DNA of 33,423 nt, from NCBI GenBank assembly GCA_046565865.1, contig JBKHXU010000017.1, positions 1-33,423 on the forward strand, in the 5' to 3' direction. The DNA is from JBKHXU01 sp046565865 (GTDB lineage Bacteria; Pseudomonadota; Gammaproteobacteria; Acidiferrobacterales; Sulfurifustaceae). Positions 24,966 to 33,167 of the stretch are shown piece after piece. Position 1 is the first letter of the stretch; the number at the start of each line of letters is the position of its first letter. A program made the translations under genes and the position numbers. The notes beneath the pieces were generated by a model. It saw only the letters and a list, made by a program, of their open reading frames with translations, did no database searches and was not told the origin of the DNA.

Positions 24966-25865
24966 ATGCACACGCTGCGGCGTACCTCGTGGCTCGCATT
25001 CGCGTTTCTGATTTTCGTCGCCGGTTGCGCGATACCGCCGTACCTCAACGAAGATGTGCTCGTCGTTGTCAGCGATACGACGCCGGCGTATACGCGCGTG
25101 GCGGACGCGCTACGTGCGCGCTTGCCAGGCGCGCCGCGGGCGGTGCAGTTGAACGGCGACGCGCGCGGCGCGGAGGCGATCGTGCGCGCGCAGGCACGGG
25201 ACGCGACCACGATTGTCGCGGTCGGGGCGTTGGCGCTTCAAACCGCGCGCCGGGTACAGATTGGCGGTCGGGTCGTGTTCTGCCAGGTGTTCAACTACGA
25301 AGAACCGGGGCTCATGGCGCCGACCGTATCCGGGGTCAAGGCAATGCCGCCGCTGGTCAAACAATTCCGCGCCTGGAAACTGCTCGATCCCAAACTGCAG
25401 CGTATTGCGGTGATCAGCGGCCCGGGATTGCGCGATTTGCCCGACGAGGCCAAACGCGCCGCGGCCGAGCTCAATCTGCAAGTGGCGCACGTGGTGGTGC
25501 ATTCCGACAAGGAGCTGGTTTATACAGCGCGCGACCGGCTCAAAGGCGTGCACGGCGTTTGGGTTGCGCCGGATCATCGCGTCTTGAGTGCCCCGGCGCT
25601 ACGCGAATTCATCACGCACGCGGTGCGCCACGGCACGGCGGTGATGGTGTTCAATCATCAATTGCTTGACGAGGGCGCGGTGATGAGCGCCGAGAGTGAC
25701 TATACCGAAGTGGCCGAGCGCGTGGTCGATCTGGTGCTAGACCCAGAATCGCAGGCGCGGCTAGTGGCGTTGAAGCGCGCGCGCGTGCGCATCAACGATC
25801 TCGCGGCGGCGCGCCTTGGGCTCGCCGCACCGCCGCAGTTCGCGCGAGGCACGTATGTCTTTTAG
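24966..25865 (+). CDS. Periplasmic substrate-binding-like lipoprotein (ABC_sub_bind/TrpX-like)
   Basis: A 299-residue predicted lipoprotein: signal MHTLRRTSWLAFAFLIFVAGC with Cys21 in a VAGC lipobox. The mature part looks like a two-lobed periplasmic binding protein of the ABC_sub_bind type: 'VLVVVSDTTPAYTRVADALRARL', 'TTIVAVGALALQTA', 'RVVFCQVFNYEEPGL', 'LQRIAVISGPG', 'GVWVAPDHRVLSAPALREFI' (strand-loop-helix alternation). No permease or ATPase gene is nearby, so a sensing rather than transport role is likely. Start ATG 24966 is favoured over GTG 24912 because it gives a clean lipoprotein signal. Its stop overlaps the start of the GGDEF-EAL gene by 11 bases, suggesting the two proteins act together. 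Confidence 0.78.
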   Translation: MHTLRRTSWLAFAFLIFVAGCAIPPYLNEDVLVVVSDTTPAYTRVADALRARLPGAPRAVQLNGDARGAEAIVRAQARDATTIVAVGALALQTARRVQIGGRVVFCQVFNYEEPGLMAPTVSGVKAMPPLVKQFRAWKLLDPKLQRIAVISGPGLRDLPDEAKRAAAELNLQVAHVVVHSDKELVYTARDRLKGVHGVWVAPDHRVLSAPALREFITHAVRHGTAVMVFNHQLLDEGAVMSAESDYTEVAERVVDLVLDPESQARLVALKRARVRINDLAAARLGLAAPPQFARGTYVF

Positions 25866-28089
25866 CCAGGCGCGCGCCGCCGCCGCCAAGCTCGTGGTTA
25901 ACCATCGTCTGCGCGAACGGGCGCAGGCCGCATGGCGCGTGCCGCGCGAGTGGCTGCGTAGCCGCGGCTGGGCGCCGCAGACGTTGGTCGGGCGATTGTT
26001 GATGTTGCTGTTGGTCGGCGTGATCGCGATCTACATCATCGCGATCACGGGCCTATGGTGGACCGGTAGCACGATCATCACCGACAGCCTGCGCAAACAG
26101 GCGGTGCAGTGGTTGTCGGAGCTGGACCACTACGGCACGCCGTTGTACGTGCGCCGTACCCGGAGCGAAGACATGCAGGCGCTGAACGCACGCCTGCGTA
26201 AATTTCCCGAGATCGGTTACGTACGCTACTACGACGCCAGCGGCACGCGCGTGCTGGGCGAGTACAGCCGTGCGGTCGAGCCACCGACGCTGACGCCCAA
26301 AGATCGGCGGCGCGCGGAGGAGCTGGCATCATCGGACAAGCCCTACCGCCTGTCCGAGGAGGCGACCGATCGGCCGTACCTGCGCGTGCTCGCGCCGGTG
26401 CGTGTACGCGCCTATGCCAGCGACAATCTGTTCGGCGACGTGCACAACGCGCGGCGCGAATCGGTGCGCGTCATAGGCTTCCTCGATTTCGGTCTTGACG
26501 TCGGTTATCACCGTACCGACCTCCGGCGCAGCGTCATCTTCGGTTCGTTGGCGATCGCGCTGGTATTCGCCGGTGTACTGCTCATGGGCCGCAAGGTCAT
26601 CAAGCGCACGCTCGCGCCGCTGGTGGCGCTGCAGGAGCCGTTGGCGCGCGTGGCGCGCGGGGAACGTGAGATCACCATGGGCAGGGGCGGCGATCGCGAA
26701 ATCGCAGCTATTACCGACGCGCTCAATACGCTGTTGACGGCGTTGCGCCAGCGCGAGCAGGCGCTGCAGCGCGCCGAGCGCGACGGCGTTACCGGACTGG
26801 CGAACCGCGCCTACTTCATGCGCCAGCTCGATCGCGAACGCGCGCGCGTCGCGCGCGAAAACGTTTGCAGCGCCGTGGTCGTGATCGTGCTCGATCAGCA
26901 CAACAACGTGCGCGACGAGCTGGGGGCGGTTGCGGCCGATCGATTGCTGGCACAGGCGGCCGCGCTGCTGCGCGCGCACCTGCGCGAGGACGACATGCTG
27001 GCGCGGCTCGGCGTGAATCAGTTTGCGGCGTTGGTGCGCAACGTGAGCCGCGAAGGGGCGGTCAAAGTGGCGCGGGCCATCGCGCGCGTGACGGACGAAT
27101 TCAGTTTCAGCGAAGGCGAGCACAACTACGCCGGCGGCGCGGTTATCGGCGTCGCCATGTTCGATTCCGAACGCGTTGCGGCCGAGACGTTGTTGGTGCA
27201 GGCCGAAGGCGCGGCGGCGCAGGCGCGCATGCGCGCCGCGGGTATCGGCGTGCACGAGGCGGAAGACGGCGTCGAGGTGCGACGCTCGCCGGCCGCGGGC
27301 TGGGCGGCGCACATCCGCGAGGCGATTCAGGACAACCGATTCCAGTTGCTGTATCAGCCGATCGTGCCGTTGCAGCACGCCGGGCAGATCGAGAGCTATG
27401 AAGTGCTGCTGCGCCTCGGCGCGAGCGGCGGCGATCTGATCGCGCCCGCGGCGTTTCTGCCGATCGCCAATCGTTCGGGATTGCTGGTCGAGGTCGACTG
27501 CTGGGTGATACGCGAGTCGCTCGCAGCCCTCGCGGCATTGCGCGCGAGCGGGCGCGAGGTGCAGTTCTTCATCAACATCTCCGGCCAAACGTTCGAAGAC
27601 GGCGAGCGGCTGCTGAACGTCGTGGGCGACGAGCTCAACCGCCACAAGCTGCCCGGTTCGGCGCTGGTATTCGAGATCACCGAGCAAGTCGCGGTGCGCC
27701 AGCTCGATCGGGCGCGCGACGTGGTGGAAGCGGTGCAGGGTCTGCAATGCCGGTTCGCCCTCGACGACTTCGGCTCGGGCTTCAGCTCCTTGAGCTACTT
27801 AAAGCACCTGCCGGTGTCGTTCATCAAGATGTCGGGTACCTTCATGGAGCAAATGACGGCGGGCACGGCGGATGAAGTAGTGGTGCGCTCGATCATCGAC
27901 ATCGCCCGCGCGCTGGGTAAGCAGACCATCGCCGAATCGGTCGAAAACCGCCATGGCCTGCGCCTGCTCACCACCCTCGGCGCGGACTTCGCGCAAGGGT
28001 ATTATTTAGGCCGACCGTCGGCGCAGTTGCCGAAACGGCCGCCGGTGGCGCTTACGCTCCTCGGTGGTCGCTACTCTAACCCCGCCTGA
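25855..28089 (+). CDS. Membrane HAMP-GGDEF(degenerate)-EAL c-di-GMP signalling protein
   Basis: A 744-residue inner-membrane protein. Order: cytoplasmic N-tail, TM1 (about 44-70), periplasmic sensor region (about 71-224), TM2 (226-246), HAMP-like linker (247-300), GGDEF-type domain (300-475), EAL domain (485-730). The GGDEF signature is GVNQF (386-390), so diguanylate cyclase activity should be lost. The EAL domain keeps Gln501, Glu516 (EVL), Asn574, Glu607/Glu610, Asp637-Asp638, Lys658, Glu694/Glu697 and Gln714. The usual Asp two residues after the Lys (KxD) is Ser660 (KMS). It may be a phosphodiesterase or a c-di-GMP receptor in the LapD style. Start ATG 25855 overlaps the upstream lipoprotein gene, a likely periplasmic partner. 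Confidence 0.88.
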   Translation: MSFSQARAAAAKLVVNHRLRERAQAAWRVPREWLRSRGWAPQTLVGRLLMLLLVGVIAIYIIAITGLWWTGSTIITDSLRKQAVQWLSELDHYGTPLYVRRTRSEDMQALNARLRKFPEIGYVRYYDASGTRVLGEYSRAVEPPTLTPKDRRRAEELASSDKPYRLSEEATDRPYLRVLAPVRVRAYASDNLFGDVHNARRESVRVIGFLDFGLDVGYHRTDLRRSVIFGSLAIALVFAGVLLMGRKVIKRTLAPLVALQEPLARVARGEREITMGRGGDREIAAITDALNTLLTALRQREQALQRAERDGVTGLANRAYFMRQLDRERARVARENVCSAVVVIVLDQHNNVRDELGAVAADRLLAQAAALLRAHLREDDMLARLGVNQFAALVRNVSREGAVKVARAIARVTDEFSFSEGEHNYAGGAVIGVAMFDSERVAAETLLVQAEGAAAQARMRAAGIGVHEAEDGVEVRRSPAAGWAAHIREAIQDNRFQLLYQPIVPLQHAGQIESYEVLLRLGASGGDLIAPAAFLPIANRSGLLVEVDCWVIRESLAALAALRASGREVQFFINISGQTFEDGERLLNVVGDELNRHKLPGSALVFEITEQVAVRQLDRARDVVEAVQGLQCRFALDDFGSGFSSLSYLKHLPVSFIKMSGTFMEQMTAGTADEVVVRSIIDIARALGKQTIAESVENRHGLRLLTTLGADFAQGYYLGRPSAQLPKRPPVALTLLGGRYSNPA

Positions 28090-28133
28090 CGCCCCACCGG
28101 CGCCAGTACGGGCCGGACAGGGAAAACAGAAAA

Positions 28134-29561
28134 ATGTCGCTACTCACGCTGACGCGCGCAGCGCGCCTCGTTGGTATTACGCGTGCCGCGCTACAAAAGA
28201 AGATCAAGAGCGGCGAGCTGCCGACCTTCGAAGGCATGGTTCGCCCCGAGGACCTGACGCGCGTGTATCCCGATGTGCGGCTGGAAGATACCACCGTGTT
28301 CGAGCGCCTGGCGCGCATCAAGGATGAGGCGTACACGCGCCGCGTGCGCGAGCGCCTCCTGCCCGATGCCACGGTCCTGGCCGCGCGGTTAGCGGCGTTG
28401 ACGCGCGAACACGCGAGCACGTCCGACGAGCTCACGCGCCACCGACAGCTGCTGGCGCGCGTGATCGAGCGGCTTGGCGGCATCGCGAACGGCGCCGAGC
28501 TGCGCACCTGGTTGGAACAGGAGTTGGCGCTGGCGTCGCCGCCGGTTGCGGCACCGTCGCTCTCGGTGCGCGACAGCCTGTTGCGTCTGACCACGGCGCA
28601 CGTGCGCATGCAGCAGAGCGGACGCGAGTTTTTGGTCGAAGGTGCGGACACGCTGCTCGACGCCGCGCTGCGCGCTGGCATCGCCGTGGACTACGGTTGC
28701 CACGATGCGAGCTGCGGGCGCTGTCGCGCGCGCGTGTCGGCGGGCGAAGTGAAGGCCGTGCGCAGTCCAACTCCCGATGTCGCGCTCGCGGCGGACGAAT
28801 GTTTGCTCTGCTGTCATACCGCGGTCACCGACATCGTGCTGGCGGCGGCGGAGGCACAAACGCCGAAGGACGTGCCGTTGCAGCACGTTGCCGCCTGGGT
28901 GCAAGGCATGCGCAGGCCGCGCCCGGACTTGATGGTGCTCGGCATTGATACCGGACGCACCGATCGGCTGCGATTTTTGGCCGGGCAAACGGTGACGCTC
29001 GCCGTCGGCGAGTCGCTGACCGGTGAATACGCCATTGCAAGTTGCCCGTGTGAAAGCGGCACGTTGCAATTTCATATCCGGCACGACCCCGCCGATCCGT
29101 TCGCCGAGCATCTGTTCAACACCATGCGCTACGGCGACGCCGTAACCTTGCACGGCCCGCACGGAGATTTCGTATTGCCGACCGAGGCCGCCGGACCGAT
29201 TGTTTGTCTTGCCTGGGAAACCGGATTCGCACCGATCAAGAGTTTGATTGAACACGCGCTCGCCGCCGAAACCGCGGAATCGGTACGGCTCTACTGGACC
29301 GCGGGCAGCGAAGAGGGGCTGTATCTGCGCAATCTTTGCCGCGCGTGGGCCGATGCGTTGGATGACTTTCACTTCGAACCGCTGGTGACCGCGCCGGAGA
29401 AATTACGCCCGCAACTGACATCGCTGTTGCAACGGGAGGAGGAGCTTAAAGATTCGCACATCTACGTGGCCGGTCCGCCAGCGTTCCTCGACGCGACCGC
29501 GACGGCCCTGCAAGACGCCGGCGTACCGCCAACACAGGTGCGCAAATTGGCCGTCGCCTGA
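28134..29561 (+). CDS. Fusion of HTH-like N-terminus, [2Fe-2S] ferredoxin and degenerate FNR-type reductase
   Basis: A 475-residue multidomain protein. Residues 1-45 ('LTLTRAARLVGITRAALQKKIKSGELPTF', in parts) resemble an excisionase/MerR-like helix-turn-helix; 50-130 is helical, perhaps a coiled coil. A plant-type [2Fe-2S] ferredoxin domain spans about 153-240 with ligands Cys189, Cys194, Cys197 and Cys227 (CX4CX2CX29C). An FNR-like module follows. Its flavin motif reads GEYAIAS (297-303), without the usual Arg and Ser/Thr of RxY(S/T), while GPHGDF (341-346) is kept. The nicotinamide region reads WETGFAP (361-367) instead of GGTGxAP, and the end has 'YVAGPPAFLDATATAL'. A redox-sensing regulator is a reasonable hypothesis; a normal reductase is the alternative. 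Confidence 0.8.
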   Translation: MSLLTLTRAARLVGITRAALQKKIKSGELPTFEGMVRPEDLTRVYPDVRLEDTTVFERLARIKDEAYTRRVRERLLPDATVLAARLAALTREHASTSDELTRHRQLLARVIERLGGIANGAELRTWLEQELALASPPVAAPSLSVRDSLLRLTTAHVRMQQSGREFLVEGADTLLDAALRAGIAVDYGCHDASCGRCRARVSAGEVKAVRSPTPDVALAADECLLCCHTAVTDIVLAAAEAQTPKDVPLQHVAAWVQGMRRPRPDLMVLGIDTGRTDRLRFLAGQTVTLAVGESLTGEYAIASCPCESGTLQFHIRHDPADPFAEHLFNTMRYGDAVTLHGPHGDFVLPTEAAGPIVCLAWETGFAPIKSLIEHALAAETAESVRLYWTAGSEEGLYLRNLCRAWADALDDFHFEPLVTAPEKLRPQLTSLLQREEELKDSHIYVAGPPAFLDATATALQDAGVPPTQVRKLAVA

Positions 29562-29607
29562 AGCGTAGTGTATCGATTGCGCCCCCAACCGGCGGACATG
29601 GTCTCGT

Positions 29608-30483
29608 TTAGGCGTCGAGCTGAGTACGGCACCACTGCTCGATAGCGTCGCGCACCTCGCGCGGCCGCTCCGTCAGTGGCCAGTGGTAGGCATCGATCGT
29701 TTTCATTTCGACGTGGGCGAGTTGCCCCAGTGCTTGCCGCGTGCGAGTCGTATCGGTGTACGTCACGCCGCTCGACAACAGTACCAGCACCGGCGCCGTG
29801 ATCGCCTGCAACGGCGGCAACGGCCGCAGCATATCGTATCCCTCTTGCAGAAAATGCGCGGTGGCGAAGAATCTAAGATCGGTGCGAATCGAGGAGTAGC
29901 GGCGCACGAACGCCGCGGCGTTTCCGGCGTCCAACAGTTCGCGGCGTACGGCGTCGTCGAGCGCGCGTAGATCGCGCAGCGGAATCGTGCGGCGCCTGAT
30001 TCCAACCGCATTCAATCCGCGCACCAACCACACGCCGAGCTTGAGCACGAATCGCAACCGCGCCAACCACCGCAGTTTCCCACGCAACGTCGGGCGTAGC
30101 GCGGGGTCGATGAGCACGAGCCCGGCAACGCGCTGCGGATGCGACGCCGCGAATTCGAGCGCCACGTGCGCCCCGAGGCTGTGACCGACGAGGACGGCGC
30201 GCGCGTAGCCTTCGGCGGCCAGCAGACGCGCGAGATCGTCGCACCAAACACGCATGCCAATGGCCCTGCGCGTGAACGAGCCGCCGTGACCGCGCAGGTC
30301 GAGCCGCAGAATGTCCCAGTCGCGCGCCAGCTCGGTGTGTTCGACGAACTCCGACCAGCGCGTGAGATTGCTCGCCATGCCGTGCAGCAAAACGATCAAC
30401 CGCCCGGCAGGCGGTGTGGCATAGCGAATGCGATAGGCGAGGGCGAGACCGTCGGGTAGTACGAGGGATTTGCTCTGTTCCAT
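29608..30483 (-). CDS. Alpha/beta hydrolase
   Basis: A 291-residue cytoplasmic-looking hydrolase of the alpha/beta fold. Visible elements are the oxyanion strand 'LIVLLHGMASNLTRW', 'LRLDLRGHGGSF', the nucleophile elbow VGHSLGAHVALE with Ser102, 'LVLIDPALRP', a helical cap region (130-225) rich in Arg, and a terminal His267 in 'AYHWPLTERP'. A candidate acid is Asp244 in 'TYTD', though it is shifted from the typical place. The class (esterase, epoxide hydrolase-like or C-C hydrolase) cannot be told. I prefer the start at 30483 (MEQSKSLVLPDG); 30504 is an in-frame alternative. No signal peptide. It is convergent with the fusion gene and divergent from hrpB, with a palindromic repeat upstream. 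Confidence 0.82.
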   Translation of the reverse strand: MEQSKSLVLPDGLALAYRIRYATPPAGRLIVLLHGMASNLTRWSEFVEHTELARDWDILRLDLRGHGGSFTRRAIGMRVWCDDLARLLAAEGYARAVLVGHSLGAHVALEFAASHPQRVAGLVLIDPALRPTLRGKLRWLARLRFVLKLGVWLVRGLNAVGIRRRTIPLRDLRALDDAVRRELLDAGNAAAFVRRYSSIRTDLRFFATAHFLQEGYDMLRPLPPLQAITAPVLVLLSSGVTYTDTTRTRQALGQLAHVEMKTIDAYHWPLTERPREVRDAIEQWCRTQLDA

Positions 30484-30508
30484 GTAGCGGCCGTGCCCAC
30501 CCATACGC

Positions 30509-30534
30509 CATTCCCGCGCAAGCGGGAATCCAGC
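30509..30534. repeat. Palindromic dispersed repeat, TTCCCGC family, copy 4
   Basis: CATTCCCGCGCAAGCGGGAATCCAG-type element: TTCCCGC (30511-30517), loop GCAA, GCGGGAA (30522-30528), then TCCAG. It matches the left half of the copy at 2968 and lies between the divergent hydrolase and hrpB genes. Confidence 0.78.
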
Positions 30535-30613
30535 GAGGTTTTGTTAGAATGCGCCGACTGCGCGCCGATGTCGCGCATGGTAAGACCTGAACCGACCGTC
30601 GCCAACTCTATCC

Positions 30614-33118
30614 GTGTCACTACCCATCGAAGACAGCCTCGACGCGCTGCGCGCCGCGCTGGCGGCCAATGCCGCCGTGGTGCTGCAAGCGCCGCCGGGC
30701 GCCGGTAAGACCACCGCCGTGCCGCCGGCGCTGCTCGGCGAGCCGTGGCTCGCGGGTAAGGCCATTGTCATGCTCGAACCGCGCCGTCTCGCCGCGCGCG
30801 CCGCGGCCGCGCGCATGGCGGAGACGCGCGGCGAGGCGATCGGCGAGACCGTCGGTTATCGCATCCGCTTCGAATCGCGCGTGTCGAAGCGCACGCGTAT
30901 TGAAGTTGTGACCGAAGGTATCCTCACGCGCCGGTTGCAGTCCGACCCCGACCTTGAAGGCGTGGGCCTCGTCATCTTCGACGAATTTCACGAGCGCCAC
31001 TTGCAGACCGATCTCGCGCTGGCGCTGACGCGCGACAGCCAGCGGGTGCTGCGCCCCGATCTCAAAATATTGGTGATGTCGGCGACGCTCGACGGTGCGG
31101 CGGTTTCGAGCCTGCTCAAGGCGCCGCTCGTGACCAGCAGCGGCAAAAGTTATCCGGTCGAGATTCACTACGCCCCGCGCGAATCCGATGCGCGACTCGC
31201 CGAGCAAGTAAGCGCTGCCGTGCGCCACGCGTTCGATGCCCACGAGGGCGACGTGCTCGCGTTTCTCCCCGGCGCATTCGAAATCCGTAAGGTGCAGGAG
31301 TCGTTGGAGCCGGCCGTTCGCGGCCGCGCCGAAATCTTGCCGCTCTACGGCGATCTGCCGTGGGAGCAACAGCAGCGCGCGCTGCGCCCCGGCGGCGGGC
31401 GCAAGATCGTCCTCGCCACGCCGATCGCGGAGACGAGTCTTACCATCGAAGGTGTGCGCATCGTCGTCGACGGCGGCTACGCGCGCGTCCCGCAGTTCGA
31501 TCCCAAGAGCGGGCTTACTGGCCTGACTACTGTGCGCGTGTCGCGCGCCTCGGCGGACCAGCGCACCGGCCGCGCCGGACGTGTGGCGCCCGGTGTGTGT
31601 TACCGGCTCTGGACCGAGACCACGCAGCGCGGCCTCGTGCCGCAACCGGGTCCCGAAATCCGCAGCGCCGATCTCGCGCCGCTCGCGCTCGATCTCGCCG
31701 TATGGGGGACCGACGCGGAGCGGCTGGATTGGATCGACCCGCCGCCCGCCGCCGCGCTGGCGCAGGCGCGCGACTTGCTGATGGACCTAGGCGCGCTCGA
31801 CACGCAAGGAAAAATTACCGAGATGGGCCGCGCCATCGCCGCGCTGCCGCTGCACCCGCGTCTGGCACACATGATCCGCGTCGCGGAAGCGTTGGACTTG
31901 GGCGGCATCGCCTGCGACCTCGCGGCGCTCCTGTCCGAGCGCGACATATTATTGAGCGAAGGCCGACGCTCGCTCGACCTCACCGAACGCCTCGAGGCCT
32001 TGCATGCGTTTCGCAAAGACGGCCGGCGCGGCGCCCAGGCCTATCGCGCCGACCCCGGCGCTTGCGCGCGCGTGGAGCAAGCGGCATCGCAATGGCACCG
32101 GTTGATAAAAGCGAACGATGTCACGGCGACTGAAGTCTCCCCAGCGGAAATCGGCGCGCTCCTGGCGTTGGCGTACCCGGACCGAATCGGTATGCAACGC
32201 GAACCAAACGGCGCGCGCTATTTGTTGGCGGGTGGCCGCGGCGCGCGCGTGCCGGAATGGGAAAAGCGCCTGCGACCGCCGATGCTCGTCGCCGCGCGCC
32301 TGGATCTTGGGGAAGGCGAGGCCACCATACAATGGGCGGCGCCGACCGATGTCGAAACGCTGCGACGCTATCTCGGCGACCAATTCACCACCGAAGACGT
32401 CGTGCGCTGGGACGATACGACAAGCACCGTCATCGCCCGCCGCGAAGAGCGCCTTGGCAAGCTCGTGCTCAACACCCCCTCGTTGAGCCAACCCGACAGC
32501 GCGCGCCAGATCGCCGCCATGCTCGCCGGCATCCGCCGCATGGGGCTCGACGTACTGCCATGGAGCGACGGCGCGCGCGAGCTTCAGGCGCGCGTCGCGT
32601 GCGTGAAGGTTTGGTTCCCCGAAGAAGAGTGGCCGGACCTGTCGGACAACGCGCTGCTCGCGACGCTCGATACCTGGCTCGCACCGTACCTAGATAAAGT
32701 CAGCCGTCGCGATCATCTCGCGAACGTCGATCTACTCGCCGCATTGCGCGGCATACTGAGCTGGCAACAGCAGAAAGCGCTAGACGAAAAAGCCCCGACC
32801 CATCTCACCGTGCCCAGCGGATCGAGCGTGCGCCTGCAATACATCCCCGGCCAATCGCCCGTGCTCGCCGTAAAACTCCAAGAACTCTTCGGCCTCGCCG
32901 ACACCCCGCGCATCGCCGCCGGCCGCATCCCCGTGATGCTGCACCTGCTATCGCCTGCGCGCCGCCCGATCCAAGTGACGCAAGATCTAAAAGGCTTCTG
33001 GGACCGCACCTACGCCGAAGTCAGAAAAGAATTAAAAGGCCGCTACCCGAAGCACCCGTGGCCCGAGGACCCGCACGCAGCGATGCCGACGGCGAGAGCG
33101 AAGCGGCGGAGCAGTTGA
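30614..33118 (+). CDS. hrpB: ATP-dependent RNA helicase HrpB
   Basis: A DEAH/DExH-family helicase of 834 residues, the standard size for HrpB; its cellular task in bacteria is poorly known, with RNA processing or decay suspected. Motifs in order: Walker A APPGAGKTT (26-34), Ia 'LEPRRLAARAAA', motif II DEFH (123-126), SAT (156-158), motif V 'LATPIAETSLTI' (267-278), motif VI QRTGRAGR (316-323). The HrpB-specific C-terminal domain includes 'RDHLANVDLLAALRGILSWQQQ' in parts, and 'YPKHPWPEDPHAA' ends it. The start GTG 30614 has no good Shine-Dalgarno but aligns with the usual N-terminus (SLPIEDSLDAL). Codon pattern and GC content match neighbours. Confidence 0.95.
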   Translation: MSLPIEDSLDALRAALAANAAVVLQAPPGAGKTTAVPPALLGEPWLAGKAIVMLEPRRLAARAAAARMAETRGEAIGETVGYRIRFESRVSKRTRIEVVTEGILTRRLQSDPDLEGVGLVIFDEFHERHLQTDLALALTRDSQRVLRPDLKILVMSATLDGAAVSSLLKAPLVTSSGKSYPVEIHYAPRESDARLAEQVSAAVRHAFDAHEGDVLAFLPGAFEIRKVQESLEPAVRGRAEILPLYGDLPWEQQQRALRPGGGRKIVLATPIAETSLTIEGVRIVVDGGYARVPQFDPKSGLTGLTTVRVSRASADQRTGRAGRVAPGVCYRLWTETTQRGLVPQPGPEIRSADLAPLALDLAVWGTDAERLDWIDPPPAAALAQARDLLMDLGALDTQGKITEMGRAIAALPLHPRLAHMIRVAEALDLGGIACDLAALLSERDILLSEGRRSLDLTERLEALHAFRKDGRRGAQAYRADPGACARVEQAASQWHRLIKANDVTATEVSPAEIGALLALAYPDRIGMQREPNGARYLLAGGRGARVPEWEKRLRPPMLVAARLDLGEGEATIQWAAPTDVETLRRYLGDQFTTEDVVRWDDTTSTVIARREERLGKLVLNTPSLSQPDSARQIAAMLAGIRRMGLDVLPWSDGARELQARVACVKVWFPEEEWPDLSDNALLATLDTWLAPYLDKVSRRDHLANVDLLAALRGILSWQQQKALDEKAPTHLTVPSGSSVRLQYIPGQSPVLAVKLQELFGLADTPRIAAGRIPVMLHLLSPARRPIQVTQDLKGFWDRTYAEVRKELKGRYPKHPWPEDPHAAMPTARAKRRSS

Positions 33119-33167
33119 AGTAGGAGAGTGTTTCGAGCTGGGCCTGACGTTGTGCTAGAACGCTACG

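Noticed and set aside
26329..27747. Long minus-strand open frame (about 470 codons) opposite the GGDEF-EAL gene
   Set aside because: His/Arg/Gln-rich antisense translation without recognisable motifs.
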